NCBI GenBank assembly: GCA_903866285.1 | Contig: CAIPMZ010000034.1 | Span: 1-6,422, forward strand | DNA: 6,422 nt | Source: an uncultured bacterium | Lineage (GTDB): Bacteria; Patescibacteriota; Minisyncoccia; Moranbacterales; GWC2-37-73 | Direction: 5' to 3' | Part shown: in pieces, positions 5,447-6,422 of the stretch | Numbering within the stretch: position 1 is the stretch's first letter | How the letters are laid out: the number at the start of each line of letters is the position of its first letter | Position numbers and translations under genes: made by a program | Notes under the pieces: generated by a model | What the model was told of the DNA's origin: nothing | Seen by the model: only the letters and a program-made list of their open reading frames with translations | Database searches by the model: none

Positions 5447-5569
5447 AGCTTTTAGCTTCGTTAGTTTTTAGGAAAACACCCGGAGCTAGCTTATAGCTTT
5501 TAGCTGCATTGGCTTGTAGGAAAAAATTAGAATTAAAATCCTAAAAGCTATAAGCTAATGAAGCTAAAA
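5447..5569. repeat. Nested inverted repeats between polA and mutM
   Basis: TAGCTTATAGCTTTTAG (5487-5503) is perfectly complementary to CTAAAAGCTATAAGCTA (5541-5557). Outside it, TTTTAGCTTCGTTAG (5450-5464) is complementary to CTAATGAAGCTAAAA (5555-5569) with one G-T pair. All arms share AGCTTTTAG/AGCTTAT words. No T-run makes this a standard terminator for polA. It occupies most of the 145-base spacer. Confidence 0.8.
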
Positions 5570-5575
5570 CCTGTT

Positions 5576-6422
5576 TTAGATTTCCCCCCAGTTATCCCCG
5601 ATTTTTACAACGACAATCAAGGGAACCTTGAGTTGATAAACATTTTCCATTACGCTTTTAAGCTTTTCAGCAACTGCTGTGGCTTTTGCAGCTTTAACTT
5701 CTAGGATGATTTCGTCATGAATTTGCAGGATTATTTTGACGTCGCTATCGTCGGCAAAGGCTTGGGCAGTAGCCAACATCGCTAGTTTCATAAGGTCGGC
5801 GGCTAGGCCTTGGATTGGCATATTGATAGCCATGCGCTCGGCCCCTCCAGCGACTTGAAAATTCGGGGAGTTAATTTCGGCTAGGTTTCGCCTGCGTCCG
5901 AGCAAAGTTTCCACATAGCCATTAGTGCGCGCAAACTCGCGGGTTTCTTTCATGTAACTAGCTACCCCAGCAAACTTTTCCATATAGGCATTAATAAAAT
6001 TTTGCGCCTCATTTCGAGCGATACCGGCGGACTGCGAAAAACCAAAAGAACTCATCCCGTAAATAATGCCGAAATTAAGGGCCTTAGCCGCCGAGCGCAT
6101 TTTTTCGGTAATTTGAGAAAGGGTGACGTTATTAATTTGGGCGGCGGTAATTTTATGAATGTCGTCGCCACGGTGAAAAGCTTCGATTAATTTTTTATCG
6201 TTGCTAACGTGCGCTACGCAGCGTAAATCAATCTGAGAATAATCCGCGCTAATTAATTTCGAGCCTGTGCTAGCTGTAAAAGCCGTGCGCAAAAGTTGAC
6301 CAAGCTCAGTTTTAATCGGGATATTTTGCAAATTCGGCTGGATAGAAGAGAGTCGACCAGTGGCGGTAACCGCTTGTTGAAAAGTCGTGTGGATACGAGA
6401 TTTTTTATCTAGCAGTTTTGGA
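5576..6422 (-). CDS. polA: DNA polymerase I, C-terminal polymerase domain (5' end outside the window)
   Basis: The frame is open from the window edge (first full codon at 6421) to TAA at 5576-5578, giving 281 residues of a much longer protein. Family A polymerase motifs appear in order: TATGRLSSIQPNLQNIP near the window edge, motif A DYSQIDLR (6244-6221), motif B R-x3-K-x3-F-x3-YG (6097-6056), GYVETLLGRRR, ERMAINMPIQGLAADL, motif C HDE (5719-5711), and the C-terminal end VGVGxNW-like KIGDNWGEI. The two catalytic aspartates (motifs A and C), Lys and Tyr of the O-helix, and Phe (E. coli 762 equivalent) are kept. The usual motif A Glu (E. coli 710, the steric gate against ribonucleotides) is Asp here (GAT, 6227-6229). 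Whether the 5'-3' or 3'-5' exonuclease domains exist cannot be seen. It probably acts in gap filling with the neighbouring Fpg. Confidence 0.97.
   Translation of the reverse strand, partial: PKLLDKKSRIHTTFQQAVTATGRLSSIQPNLQNIPIKTELGQLLRTAFTASTGSKLISADYSQIDLRCVAHVSNDKKLIEAFHRGDDIHKITAAQINNVTLSQITEKMRSAAKALNFGIIYGMSSFGFSQSAGIARNEAQNFINAYMEKFAGVASYMKETREFARTNGYVETLLGRRRNLAEINSPNFQVAGGAERMAINMPIQGLAADLMKLAMLATAQAFADDSDVKIILQIHDEIILEVKAAKATAVAEKLKSVMENVYQLKVPLIVVVKIGDNWGEI

Noticed and set aside
1..6422. Alternative genetic code with UGA as an amino acid (known in some CPR lineages)
   Set aside because: No gene here ends in TGA, which fits reassignment, but all recognisable proteins are also complete without any in-frame TGA, so seven genes give no positive evidence.

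Overview
The window most likely comes from a Patescibacteria/CPR bacterium, probably Parcubacteria-like. The reasons are a small informational gene set with very short hypothetical genes, weak or missing Shine-Dalgarno sites, a membrane-anchored DUF3048 protein beside holA, and spacers full of degenerate word-like repeats of the kind often seen in CPR genomes. One such repeat has been translated in-frame inside mutM. The taxonomic call is an inference; no 16S gene is present. All seven CDS ends seen use TAA or TAG, and the recognisable proteins read through in the standard code.

Left part, + strand (1-1340): the 3' end of a DciA/DUF721-like gene, then a repeat-bearing spacer with a candidate promoter, then rpsT (ribosomal protein S20, GTG start at 494) closed by a strong intrinsic terminator (789-816). 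The next ~540 bases have no convincing protein gene but contain strong RNA structure. The best candidate is an independent RNA of about 175 nt (about 862-1040). It has a 5' pseudoknot and then a compact four-way junction closed by a 13-bp helix that runs into six Ts. Two of its hairpin loops resemble conserved loops of 23S rRNA domain I, in the same order. After it come a perfect 12-bp hairpin (1085-1113) and a weaker second structured segment that starts near a consensus -10 box and ends in a bidirectional hairpin (1311-1339).

Middle, - strand (1356-1880): two unrecognised genes of 77 and 80 codons, probably one transcript converging on the RNA region.

Right part, - strand (1992-6422): a DNA replication and repair block, in transcription order polA (3' part only; full polymerase catalytic motifs, with Asp at the usual steric-gate Glu), mutM/fpg (about 60-residue repeat-derived insertion), a membrane-anchored DUF3048 protein, and holA (DNA polymerase III delta). 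The three spacers between these genes (145, 120 and 259 bp) each hold a different family of inverted or direct repeats.

PolA and Fpg both act in base-excision repair and HolA loads the sliding clamp. DciA-type proteins are linked to helicase loading. The region is therefore mostly DNA maintenance plus one ribosomal protein. The least explained part is the RNA-rich segment 820-1340.
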